Assembly: GCA_028277345.1 (NCBI GenBank)
Contig: JANQGM010000026.1
Coordinates: 124,001 to 188,000, forward strand
DNA from: Candidatus Bipolaricaulota bacterium
Lineage (GTDB): Bacteria; Bipolaricaulota; Bipolaricaulia; UBA7950; UBA9294
Length of the DNA: 64,000 nt
Direction: 5' to 3'
Below the pieces are notes generated by a model that did not search any database, had not been told where the DNA came from, and saw only the letters and a list, made by a program, of their open reading frames with translations. Position 1 is the stretch's first letter, and every line of letters begins with the position of its first letter. Both the position numbers and the translations under genes were made by a program. Below are positions 26,301 through 35,900 of the stretch, one piece after another.

Positions 26301-29300
26301 CTGATCATTCAATCGGTCACGCAACCTTCGAACGGATCGGTCACCAATCACGGGAATCACGTCACCTACCTTCCTCATGTCAACTACCACGGCACGGATA
26401 CGTTCACCTACACCGTGTCGGATGGACATGGAGGAACCGCGACCGCCGAGGTCCGCATCGATATTGCTTCGGAGAACGACCCGCCGCTGGCGCAAGATGA
26501 TTCCGGAGTGACGGAGGAGGGCGTCCCCGTTCGCTTGGATCTGCTCGCCAATGACTCAGACGCCGATGGAGACGCGTTGACGATTCAGTCCATCGATCAA
26601 CCCTCCAATGGAACGGTCGTCAATCATGGGGACGACATCACCTACACGCCCCAAGGCGACTTCAATGGAATCGACAGCTTCACGTACATCGTGTCGGATG
26701 GGCAGGGCGGGATGGACACCGCCACGGTTACCCTTTCCGTCGCCGCAGTCAACGACCCGCCTGAAGCCATCGACGATCGATCTCAAACGCCCGAAGATGT
26801 TCCCGTGACCATCGATGTGCTCGACAATGATTCAGACCCGGATGGCGATGCATTGTCCATCCAGTCGATCACCCAGCCTGCGTACGGAACCGCCGTCATC
26901 GTTGGGGAGGGCATTCGTTACACACCCAATGCCGACACGTATGGAGAAGATGCCTTCACCTATACCGTCACAGACGGAAACGGAAGCATGGCCACCGCCA
27001 CCGTAGAGATTGACGTGTCTCCGACAAACGATCCTCCAGTCGCCCAAGATGATTCGACATCCACCAATGAGGGAGCCGCGGTCACGATTGACGTCCTGGC
27101 CAATGACTCCGATCCGGACGGCGATACCTTAGCCGTGTTATCGGTTGAATCACCGGGGCATGGATCCCTTCAGAATAACGGGTCAGACGTGGTTTACACG
27201 CCCGACGCCAATTACAACGGCATCGACCAATTTACCTACACGTTGTCCGATGGAAATGGAGGCACGAATACCGCCACGGTTACCATCGCCATTGCCGCGG
27301 TCAATGACCCGCCCAATGCGGAGAACGACGATGCCACGACCGATGAGGATACTGCCCTCACAATTTCCGTCTTGGACAACGATTCCGACCCGGATGGCGA
27401 TGCGCTCTCCATTCAGTCAGCGACACAGCCCGAGCAGGGATCCGTGTTCAACACGGGATCGGATCTCGTCTACACACCGAACTCGAATGTCCATGGAAAC
27501 GACGCGTTTACCTATACCGTTTCCGATGGGTTCGGAGGCACGGATACGGCATCCGTCACGGTCACGATTCTCCCCATCAACGACCCTCCCGTCGCTCAGG
27601 ATGATTCGTCATCAACCGACGAGGGCGTCTCTGTTGCAATTCCCGTACTCGACAACGACTCGGACCTTGATGGAGACGCTCTGATCCTTCAATCCGTGGA
27701 CGATCCGCTTCACGGGTCTGCAACCCTTTCCGGTTCTTCAATCGTCTATCTTCCTGATGAGGACTACGACGGAACCGATGCATTCACCTACACCGTGACC
27801 GATGAACAGGGAGGAACGGACACGGCCACGGTCACGGTGTTCGTCGTTCCTCGCAACGATCCTCCGATCGCCGTCAACGACGAGGCCTCCACCGGAGAAG
27901 ATGTCGCCCTCAGCATTCACGTTCTTTCCAATGACTCCGACCCGGACGGAGATTCCTTATCAATCGAGTCCGTCACACAACCCGACCACGGAACGACGGT
28001 GCGAAGCGGTTCCAGCATCCTCTATACGCCGGATCCCAACTACTCGGGACCGGATTCGTTTGCCTACACGCTGATTGATGGAAATGGCGGTTCGGACACT
28101 GCCACCGTCACGATGACGGTTCTGGAAACCAACGATCCTCCGTTCGCCCAAGAGGACAGCATGACGCTCTCCGAAAAGCAAACAACAACGGTTTCCGTAC
28201 TGGACAACGACTCCGACCCGGATGGAGATCCCCTTCGCATCGAATCGATCGAGCGCCCTTCGGGTGGGGTGGTTGAAAACCTGGGCTCTGCCTTGACGTA
28301 CACCCCGAATCCCGGATTCACCGGCCTGGATACCTTTGCCTACACCGTGTCGGATGGGAACGGAAAGACGAGCCGCGCCTTGGTCACGATCCTCGTCGTG
28401 CCCATTAACGATGCGCCGGTCGCCCAAGATGATTCAGCCACAACCGATGAAGACACTCTGGTGACGATTTCCGTGCTCTCGAACGATTCGGATGCTGACG
28501 GCGATTTCCTTCTCGTGGAGTCGTTCTCCCAACCGCGCAACGGAAGCGTCCTTAGTTCAAGAACGGGTCTCTCGTACATCCCCGATGAGGGATTCCAAGG
28601 CGTGGATTCGTTCACCTATATTGTCTCGGACGGCAACGGAGGCTCCGATTCCGCCACCGTGACGGTGTCCGTCGCCGGCGTCAATGACGCCCCCCTGGCC
28701 GAAGACAACTCCGCCATCACAGATGAAGGACTGGCCGTCCGTATCCCCGTGCTGCTCAACGATTCGGATCCCGATGATGATGTGCTGGCCATTCAGTCCG
28801 TCACCGTGCCCGAGAATGGAACCGCGATCATCGAGAACGGCGACATCGTCTATACACCCTTCCCTGGATTCGATGGGGTCGACCAATTCAGTTATACCGT
28901 GACCGACCCGCTCGGCGGAACGGATACGGCGCTGGTCTTCGTCGCTGTGGCCGCCGTCAACGATCCTCCCGTCGCTCAAAACGACAGTACGGCAATTCGT
29001 GCGGGCCAATCCGCGACGATCCCCGTTCTTGACAACGACACCGATCCCGAAGGCGAGGCGTTGCAAATCATCGCCGTCGAGCAACCAGCCAATGGATCGG
29101 TCGAAATCGCCGGATCGACGTTGTTCTATGCGCCGAATGCGGGATTCGTCGGCACGGATAGCTTTGCCTATACCATCGAAGATGCAGAGGGCGCGACAAG
29201 CCGAGCAACTGTCACCGTCGGCGTCGACCCGCTAATAGCAGGAGCCGGTGGCGCGACAGCAGCGGATTGCGAGGGCCGTATCATCATCTCTGAGCTCGCG

Positions 29301-30248
29301 TGGGCAGGAACTGCGGCCGATGCGCGTGACGAGTGGATTGAACTTCGCAATCTCAGCGCGCAACCCATCGATCTCGCAGGGTGGACGATCCAGTGGAGAG
29401 CGTCTCATCCCGCCACACCCGATGAGCAGCGTTGGAAAATCGTCGAACTCTCCGGAATCATGGAAGCGGCTCCCATCGCAGCGTGTGAGATCGATCCATC
29501 ATCCACTCCAACCGTTTCGTACGCACCGGATGCCTCCGGCGCCTGGCTCGTCACAGCGCCTCCGGTACGCACCGAACGCGGGTTCTTCACCCTGGAGCGA
29601 CGTTCCGACAATACTGTTCGCGGTCAGTCCGCGAATCTCGTTTACGATACAGGCCGTACGCTTGGGTTGGCGCTCTCCGATCGCGGAGAAATCGTGATGC
29701 TTCTCAACCCAGATGGAGAGGTCGTTGACAGCGCGAATGCCTCAAACTTGGGGCGCAACGGCTGGGCGGCCGGAAACGCCGCCACGTTCGGAACGATGGA
29801 ACGCATCGATCCACTCGGACCGGATGTCGAAGAGAACTGGCAAACCAATTTGGGGTTGGCCATCACGGGGTTGGACGCGGATGAGCATCCGCTTCGCGCA
29901 ACGCCCGGAGCCGCCAATTCCCCACGGATCGACGCGCAATCCTTACCAGAATCGATCACGGCATCGACGATCCGGAAAGGTGAGCTGGTGTCCGTCAGCT
30001 TCGCTCTGTCGCGGCAGGCACGACGAAACACAGGATGGCCGTGGATCAGTGTCTCACGCCCGGGATTCGCCGCGGGCGCCGGCGGAAGCGATAGTTTCGC
30101 GCGGTACTCGTTCTCCGGCCAACATGAAGGATCGAGCAGCTATCAGCTGAGCATCGGATCCGGAGACCTTGTGCCGGGTTCATACAACTTCTGGATCGTG
30201 TATGGAAACGGCCGCGCTGTGATTGTTCCCATTATCGTTAGCCCGTAA
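23400..30248 (+). CDS. Giant secreted Ig-like (Big_9/cadherin-like) repeat adhesin
   Basis: A 2,282-residue protein. ATG at 23400 follows GAAGGAGGCGAC; an earlier in-frame ATG (23343) lies inside the riboswitch. Signal peptide at about 20-43 (GLFIVGLLFVVTGLVIPGNA). About 19 tandem repeats of 91-94 residues follow, each built on (N)DPPVAxDDS, TDED, VLDNDSDPDGD, Y(T)PD, DxFTYTVSDGNGG and TATVTV, typical of Bacterial Ig/cadherin-like adhesin units with Ca-binding DxDxD loops. The first repeats also carry Cys pairs (ACGSD and a later Cys before the boundary). The C-terminal part (from about 1957) begins with a lamin-tail-like domain (GRIIISELAW, DEWIELRNLS, LAGWTIQW). No LPXTG motif is present. 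It is likely a c-di-GMP-regulated surface adhesin. Confidence 0.9.
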   Translation: MFKGQKDRSINRRPIRSRRGQGLFIVGLLFVVTGLVIPGNAQQNNVEVVVWDTGPSIQGDDGALVSISGPASYDFYAGPDENQENPHFLYLPPGDYSFTVTAVWPQQSNIDGTSDRCNRRGRCKDNDIATFYIDFRSYSTQPNASDDSEITQEDTPVDISVMSNDEASLRITLDGSTDSSAAFVTETLRRTTGPGLCCGDLGYPESQTFDLTVEGTSGELDIVWVSNPSHGTASANADGTITYTPDDDYCGLDEFQYTIEDANGTDTATVRIEIQCVSDAPIAADDSASTDENSFVSIDITANDADPDGEIDASTVIIVDAPSKGSLDIASSSGIVTYTPDAGACGSDAFTYTVSDFDGTSSNEARVDIDIACNLPPRAEDDDATTDENSSVGISILSNDSDSDGTLDATSVNIITAPASGELSIHPSTGVITYSPESSACGSDMFTYTVQDDDGAHSNEAVVSIEILCDDPPLAIDDLYSVDEGGTLSVAAPGILSNDETSPWEPLSAILESDVSHGSLTLRSDGSFVYVHDGSETTSDTFRYRGNDGTEDSNRATVTLVIVPVNDPPTATEDVGETDEDEPVTLSVLDNDSDPDGDELSVDWISPPSHGSVRNEGNAITYIPDPDYHGTDSFTYGVSDGNGGSDTADVAISISPQNDPPVAQNDSEGTDEDVPVMIRVLDNDTDVDGDRLSIQSVNQPSHGVVDIRGDEIRYEPDSDFHGTDQFEYTVSDGQGGTSTATVTVFIAPVNDPPVATNDSAETEEDQAVAIDLLRNDSDPDGDALDIEAVTQPSHGVLENRGVEVVYTPDADYNGPDSFTYTISDGNGGTDHAEATIRVRPGNDPPIARDDSASTEEDIGVSINVLVNDEDIDGDTLTIIETSDPAHGVLTLAGESIRYQPNPDFAGLDEFTYTIADEDDETATAIVSLLVAPVNDPPRAENDEASTSEDTSVDVFLLNNDGDPDGDLLIIQSVTQPSNGSVTNHGNHVTYLPHVNYHGTDTFTYTVSDGHGGTATAEVRIDIASENDPPLAQDDSGVTEEGVPVRLDLLANDSDADGDALTIQSIDQPSNGTVVNHGDDITYTPQGDFNGIDSFTYIVSDGQGGMDTATVTLSVAAVNDPPEAIDDRSQTPEDVPVTIDVLDNDSDPDGDALSIQSITQPAYGTAVIVGEGIRYTPNADTYGEDAFTYTVTDGNGSMATATVEIDVSPTNDPPVAQDDSTSTNEGAAVTIDVLANDSDPDGDTLAVLSVESPGHGSLQNNGSDVVYTPDANYNGIDQFTYTLSDGNGGTNTATVTIAIAAVNDPPNAENDDATTDEDTALTISVLDNDSDPDGDALSIQSATQPEQGSVFNTGSDLVYTPNSNVHGNDAFTYTVSDGFGGTDTASVTVTILPINDPPVAQDDSSSTDEGVSVAIPVLDNDSDLDGDALILQSVDDPLHGSATLSGSSIVYLPDEDYDGTDAFTYTVTDEQGGTDTATVTVFVVPRNDPPIAVNDEASTGEDVALSIHVLSNDSDPDGDSLSIESVTQPDHGTTVRSGSSILYTPDPNYSGPDSFAYTLIDGNGGSDTATVTMTVLETNDPPFAQEDSMTLSEKQTTTVSVLDNDSDPDGDPLRIESIERPSGGVVENLGSALTYTPNPGFTGLDTFAYTVSDGNGKTSRALVTILVVPINDAPVAQDDSATTDEDTLVTISVLSNDSDADGDFLLVESFSQPRNGSVLSSRTGLSYIPDEGFQGVDSFTYIVSDGNGGSDSATVTVSVAGVNDAPLAEDNSAITDEGLAVRIPVLLNDSDPDDDVLAIQSVTVPENGTAIIENGDIVYTPFPGFDGVDQFSYTVTDPLGGTDTALVFVAVAAVNDPPVAQNDSTAIRAGQSATIPVLDNDTDPEGEALQIIAVEQPANGSVEIAGSTLFYAPNAGFVGTDSFAYTIEDAEGATSRATVTVGVDPLIAGAGGATAADCEGRIIISELAWAGTAADARDEWIELRNLSAQPIDLAGWTIQWRASHPATPDEQRWKIVELSGIMEAAPIAACEIDPSSTPTVSYAPDASGAWLVTAPPVRTERGFFTLERRSDNTVRGQSANLVYDTGRTLGLALSDRGEIVMLLNPDGEVVDSANASNLGRNGWAAGNAATFGTMERIDPLGPDVEENWQTNLGLAITGLDADEHPLRATPGAANSPRIDAQSLPESITASTIRKGELVSVSFALSRQARRNTGWPWISVSRPGFAAGAGGSDSFARYSFSGQHEGSSSYQLSIGSGDLVPGSYNFWIVYGNGRAVIVPIIVSP
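23820..29230 (+). repeat. Tandem 276-282 bp Ig-like repeat units
   Basis: About 19 in-frame repeat units within the adhesin gene, starting with diverged units and becoming regular from about 25.1 kb. Units keep near-identical short DNA blocks coding NDPPVA, DNDSDPDGD and TYTVSDG. Such arrays vary in copy number by recombination and are prone to assembly collapse. Confidence 0.75.
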
Positions 30249-30260
30249 CGCCTCCTGACG

Positions 30261-30311
30261 GGGCGAACTCCGGCCTCCACAGCCGGGGTTCGCCCTCCCT
30301 TTTTCGTTTTT
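30261..30311 (+). terminator. Strong rho-independent terminator after the adhesin gene
   Basis: Stem GGGCGAAC-T-CCGGC / GCCGG-G-GTTCGCCC (30261-30295) around a 7-base loop, followed by CCCTTTTTCGTTTTT. It begins 13 bases after the stop, so the riboswitch-adhesin unit is probably monocistronic. Confidence 0.9.
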
Positions 30312-30401
30312 GCGTTCCAACGTGTGCTGGATTACTCCGCTTGTGAACTCGATATGGTAAACTTGAATGCACGTGAAACGGCCACTAGGGGGATGAAATC
30401 A

Positions 30402-32912
30402 ATGATCGGTCGGATGGCCAAAGCCCTGTCCTGCGGGGCGCTTCTATTGATCGGTATTGGAGTATCGATGTGGGCGGGCAATACCTATCTGAACGACTTT
30501 CCAAATGTCGAGGTCACCGAACCGGATTGCTTCGAGTTCGACATCACGGTGTCTCAGGGATCAGGCAGCTCGGCGACGCTGACGCTTCGTGTCCACGATG
30601 TTGACGAAGAAGCTGGAGAGCTTGACGAGGTCTACCTCAATGGAACCTATCTAGGCTATCTGTCAGGCACCAACGACACCTGGAGCACAACCTCATTCAA
30701 CATTACCCATGTGGTTCAATACGGCGCCGCGAACACGGTGCGCATCTGCATCGACCCCGGCGGCGGAGAAGACACCACATGGCGGGCGGAAATCGATTGG
30801 GGACAGATTCTCATCGATGGAGGAAGCGCTGAGGATGCCGATATCACGTCCGTCTCAGCCAGCGGCGAATGGAATGCCATTCAGGTTCAAACGAACGTTT
30901 CCGCCACCAACACCGATACCTACCGCCTTGAGATCAACTTGCTGGATAGCTCGAGCAACAACAAGGACATCGCCGTTGACACGTTCAGCCTGACGGGCGG
31001 ATCCAGCGCGACGCGGTTCAACACCGTCTCCCTGCCTTCGGAACCCTCCGGCAGTGAGGTCTTCACGATCGAAGCCAACTTGTTCAACGATACCACCGGC
31101 GTACAGCAGGCAGTCAAGACGACGACGTGGACCTATTCCTCGGAGCCCCCAACCGACATCGTGCTCAGCCAGTCGACCGTGGACGAGAATCTGCCCGCGC
31201 TGACGCTGGTCGGCACGCTCTCTGCGATCGACTCGGATTCACCCAGCCATGACTTCACTCTCATTGGCGGTGATATCGCCGGCTTCTCGATCAGCGGAAC
31301 TCAGCTCTTGACCGCGCTCAGCTTCGATCACGAAGATCGCGATGAATATAGCCTACAGATCGAAGCTGAGGACGAGGACAGCAACACCTATAGCGAATGG
31401 TTCACGATTATCATCGCCGATATCAACGAAACGCCCACGGCATCCGATGATGTGGCATCCGTTGATGAAGGCAGCTCCATCGCCTTGGACGTCCTCGACA
31501 ACGATTCCGATCCGGATGGCGATGCCATGGAGTTGGTATCAACCACCGACCCGGCACGCGGAACCGCCACAATCCTTCCCGACGACCGTATCGAATACAC
31601 GCCCGACCCAGGGGCCTGCGGAAGCGACTCGTTCTCCTACACGATGTCCGACGGACGCGGAGAGACCGATACAGCCACCGTGTCCATCACCATTCGGAAC
31701 CTGTCCCCTCACGCAGAAACGGATCGCGAGACCACGCCAGAAGGAGAGGCTCTTTCAATCCGCGTATTGGACAACGACCTGGATCCAGGATCGGGTCCGC
31801 TTGCGCTTCAGTCGGTGGAGACACCCCGCCATGGAACGGCCGTCATTGAGGGCGATGTCATTCGCTATGCCCCGAACGTCCGGTACGAGGGGGACGACGG
31901 CTTCTCCTACACAGTTGAGGATTCATGCGGCGCCACAGCCATCGGCTGGGTTGAGATCGATGTCACACGCACCAATCATGCCCCCACCGCCCATGCAGGC
32001 GGATTTTACCAGGGCGTCGTCGGAGAGCCTCTGACATTCAACGCATCCTTCAGCAGCGACCCGGATATCGACGACACGTTGCAATATCGGTGGGATCTCA
32101 ATGGGAGCGACGTTCCGAACACCCCCTGGCTCGCGTCGCCCATCTATGTCGCCACCTACCACGAGCCTTTCTTCGGACAAGTCACCCTTGAGGTCAGGGA
32201 CCTGTATCGCGGCGTCCCCACCGGAGAGATCGCTCGCGCGACAGCCTTGGTGCGCATTGCCTCGGTCCAATCCATTCAAGTGGTGGTCTTCGAGGATCTC
32301 AATGGCGATGGGGTTCGCGACTCAAACGAGCCCGGACTTCCCGGAATCGCACTCACGGTCGGCAACGAACGCATCGAAACCGAGGCTGACGGCGGGATCA
32401 GTCTGGAGTTGGACACCGGGTTGTGGGAGATTGCCATGACGCCTTCCTCCATTTCGATGTTGGAAAGCCGGGGCTATGCCATCCCGACGACCCAAGCCTC
32501 GGTGCAGCTCGATGAAAGCGACATTGAGTTCGTCGCCCTCAGCGTAAGCAAAACCACATCCACACTGAAGGGCTACGTCTATGCCGACTTGGACGAAGAC
32601 GGCGAGTACGCGGAAGAAAATGACACGCCACTTCAGGGGCTGCGCGTCCGCCTTGACGGGAATCGCGAGACCACAACCGACGATCAGGGACGGTTCTTCT
32701 TCCTCTCCGTCACCTTCGGCGAGCACGTGGTCACGATCAGCGAGCCCGCGTCTTCCTCGACGGACGGCGAGGCGGAACCGTTGACGCTCACCGCGACCGT
32801 GATGCTAAGCCGTGAAACCCGACAGGAGATCGCCCTCCTGTGGCCATGGAATCCGATTGGCCCGGATCGTGGATTCTTGAACATCGATGTCGAAAAAACG
32901 GAAGACAACTGA
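30402..32912 (+). CDS. Secreted multidomain surface protein (cadherin, Big_9, PKD, SdrD-B)
   Basis: An 836-residue protein. ATG at 30402 is nine bases after AGGGGG; the ATG at 30393 touches that site. The signal peptide is AKALSCGALLLIGIGVSMWA (about 5-24). Then come an N-terminal beta region (about 25-245), a cadherin-like domain (about 248-345; STVDENLPALTLVGTLSA), two Big_9 units like those of the upstream adhesin (about 345-520), and a PKD-like domain (about 525-615; YRWDLNGSDVP). Two SdrD-B/Cna-B-like modules follow (about 625-705 EDLNGDGVRDSNEPGLPGI, and about 720-800 ADLDEDGEYAEENDTPLQGL). The next giant gene starts 26 bases downstream, so the two are probably co-transcribed. Confidence 0.85.
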   Translation: MIGRMAKALSCGALLLIGIGVSMWAGNTYLNDFPNVEVTEPDCFEFDITVSQGSGSSATLTLRVHDVDEEAGELDEVYLNGTYLGYLSGTNDTWSTTSFNITHVVQYGAANTVRICIDPGGGEDTTWRAEIDWGQILIDGGSAEDADITSVSASGEWNAIQVQTNVSATNTDTYRLEINLLDSSSNNKDIAVDTFSLTGGSSATRFNTVSLPSEPSGSEVFTIEANLFNDTTGVQQAVKTTTWTYSSEPPTDIVLSQSTVDENLPALTLVGTLSAIDSDSPSHDFTLIGGDIAGFSISGTQLLTALSFDHEDRDEYSLQIEAEDEDSNTYSEWFTIIIADINETPTASDDVASVDEGSSIALDVLDNDSDPDGDAMELVSTTDPARGTATILPDDRIEYTPDPGACGSDSFSYTMSDGRGETDTATVSITIRNLSPHAETDRETTPEGEALSIRVLDNDLDPGSGPLALQSVETPRHGTAVIEGDVIRYAPNVRYEGDDGFSYTVEDSCGATAIGWVEIDVTRTNHAPTAHAGGFYQGVVGEPLTFNASFSSDPDIDDTLQYRWDLNGSDVPNTPWLASPIYVATYHEPFFGQVTLEVRDLYRGVPTGEIARATALVRIASVQSIQVVVFEDLNGDGVRDSNEPGLPGIALTVGNERIETEADGGISLELDTGLWEIAMTPSSISMLESRGYAIPTTQASVQLDESDIEFVALSVSKTTSTLKGYVYADLDEDGEYAEENDTPLQGLRVRLDGNRETTTDDQGRFFFLSVTFGEHVVTISEPASSSTDGEAEPLTLTATVMLSRETRQEIALLWPWNPIGPDRGFLNIDVEKTEDN

Positions 32913-32938
32913 TCGCGGATAGACCGACAGGAGGGACG

Positions 32939-35900
32939 TTGACAAAGCGGGGTTGGATAGGGCTAGTGTTCCTAGGGGTGCTTGCGATCGTCCTCCCGGT
33001 GTGGGGACAGAGTATCGTCGGACCCGATCAAATGAATCAGTGCGATCAGGCGACTTTCACCGTCACCATCACGAACCAGAGCGCCACCCAAGATGCCTGC
33101 TTCCTCACCATCACGCACACCCTTCCCAACGGTGGCTTCTTGTACGTCCCCGGCTCAACCACCCTCATCTTGGATGAGACGCTTGAAACATTCACCGACG
33201 ATCCCGTCAACAACGTCTGGGATATCGACGCCCTACGTGGATCCGCCTACGCACTGCCTCCCGGTGAGACGATCACCTTGTCTTATGAGATGGAAACGAC
33301 GTGCGCCGCCGTTTCTGGAACTGACATCATCACCGTTGATTTTGAAGACTGCGACGACCCCGGCGTTCCTCTACAGAACGTCAGTTCCACCTCCATCGAA
33401 CTGCTCCCCGGCGCCATTATCGTTAGCAAAACACCGTCGGTTCAAGACGCGTCCGTGGGCGATCTCGTGACATGGACGATCACGGTCGAGAACACCGGCT
33501 TGGGCACCATCTCCAATGTGGAAATTGTCGATCTGCTCGGGTCCGGCCTCGCGTTTGACTCCGCCTCCGATGGCGGGCTCAATGCGGGTCAAATCACCAC
33601 CTGGGATGAAACCACAACACCGGGACTGACCTCAATTGCCGTAGGAGGAACGGTTTCCGTTCAACTGACCGCCGAAGTTATCGCCTGCTCCGGCCTGACC
33701 AACGATGTTGATGCCTCGTTCGGTTGCGGGCCAAGCGATATCTGCTTCGATACCGCCATCGACGAGGGAACGGCCACCGCCTCTCTGAACCTCATCGTCG
33801 AGAATCCGGACCTCGTCATGTCTGCACCGGATATCGTCATTCCCTATTGCGCGGGAGAAGAAACCATTGTGATTCCCATCACGAACAATGGAGCGGGAAC
33901 CGCGCGGAACGTCGAACTCTGTGTCGACATTCCCACCATGACGGTGGCCAACGTCCAAGGCGGTGCCAGTTACTCAAGCGGGTGTTTCACGATTCCCGAC
34001 ATCGCCCCCAGCGGAACATTCAACCTGACATTCGATCTGTTATTCTCGGGGGATTGGTGCTCCGGCGGCCCCAGCGGAACCGATACTTTCGAGCTAACGT
34101 ACACCAACGATTGCAACATCCCGTTTGTCGCCTTTCCCCAATTCTCGACACTGTCCTCGGAGGCCGGCCCATCACTGGCCGTATCCAAGACAGGGCCGGA
34201 CAGCCTTCGCTTGGGAGAAATCGGAACATACAACGTTCAGGTCAGCTATGTCGGAAGCACCACGTGTGGCGGCAGCAGCCCGGGCCCCGTGACCATCGTC
34301 GACACCTATCCCGAAGGATTCACGGTTATCGACCCGGCAGGGGGCGCCGTCAACAGCGGAGCACGCACCATCACGTGGGGGTACGACCCCAACACCGATC
34401 CGCCCTTTGACGAATCAATCCAACTTCAAGCGCCGACGGATTGTAGCTACTGTGCGCAGCCCGGGGGCGCCTCCAATTCCAACACCCTAACAGCGACCGG
34501 AACCGACTGCTGCGGATGTCCCATCAGTGGAGAAGGGTCCGTCGAGACGGAGCTGCTCTGTGAAGGCTACGGCGACGATGTCACCTATTTCAGTTCGAGC
34601 ATCGCCCTCAATCGCACGACCACCGTGCGCTGTTCATCGGACTATGCGATTACAGTCACGCACACCTACTCCTTCATCGACGATCCCGCGCTTGATGATT
34701 TTCTGTTGAATGAGTTTGAGTATTTCCTCAACGGCAACGGCGATCTACAATACGATTCGGGCTCCCTGACGGTCACCGGAGCCTCCGTGGACTCCATCGC
34801 CGATACGACGCCGTCAGGGCAACTGATCGTTCGGCTCGCCGATGCAACATCCGTGCGTGGGAAAACGGTGGTGTACGAGTACACGCTGATTGCCCAAGAC
34901 CTCGATGCTGCCAGTTGCCAAGTTACGAGCTATCCGATCCAGGCGGGAGTCGAACTCGATCCAGGCGCCACCAGCATCGGTGTCTGTGGAACGATGTACC
35001 CAGATCCACCATTCCCAACCATTACCGCCCAGCCCCCTTCGATGAATGTGTCGATCGACGGCATTCCCGTGATCCAGGAATACTGCGCAACCTACGATGT
35101 CACGATTACGCTGACACGCACGTCGGCGTTGGCCAAGCCCTATGACGCCCGCCTTGTATTGTCGAACAACGGCGGCTCCGTGCTGGATATGTCACAAGCG
35201 ACCTGTGGCGGAAACTATAGTCCCACGGATGGAACTTCCTGTACCACTCCCATCGAAGCCGGCTCGACCTACGAATGGCGCTATGCGGACCTGTTTGATA
35301 ACGAGAATGACACGGCCACAATCACGTTCCCCGTCACCGTTCCCTGTGGCGGCCCGCTGGCCGATCTTTCCGTCGTGGCGACCTACGACGATCTGTGCCA
35401 TGACGACGCCGTGTATGACGCCTCGTGCTCGACCTCATCGGATGATGAGGCCAGTCTATCGCTCTCGGCAGATGTGTACATCAGCAAAACACCGGAGATT
35501 CTCTATGCCACCACCCGCCAGGTGGCGTGGTCGGTCACCATTCAGAACACCGGCAACGGAACCGCCTACAACACGTGGGTCGATGACGTACTGGGAAGCG
35601 GATTGGTCTATGATTCCGCCAATTCCTCCATTGACAACCCCACCGGCGCGACCGAATACCCCAACCTGGACCACGAAGGAACCGTCATCAACGGCGTTTC
35701 TTGGATCATCGATGAACTGGCGCCGGGAGACGTGCGCACGATCACCGTGGCCGCGGAATTGGTCGCCTGCGACGGATTGACCAACGATGTCTCGACAGCG
35801 TGGGGATGCGACGGCGTCAGCTGTCAGACACCTCGGACGGACAGCTCGTCTGTCGTCATTCCGCCTGGACACCTTGTCGCAACATCGTACAGTCCAACCC

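Noticed and set aside
25356..26495. 379-codon minus-strand open frame within the adhesin repeats
   Set aside because: A mirror of the tandem repeats; it recurs with the repeat period and has no independent start signal.
32840..32938. ATG at 32840 as the start of the giant gene
   Set aside because: It lies within the previous coding sequence and gives a polar N-terminus. TTG at 32939 follows AGGAGGG and opens a signal peptide.
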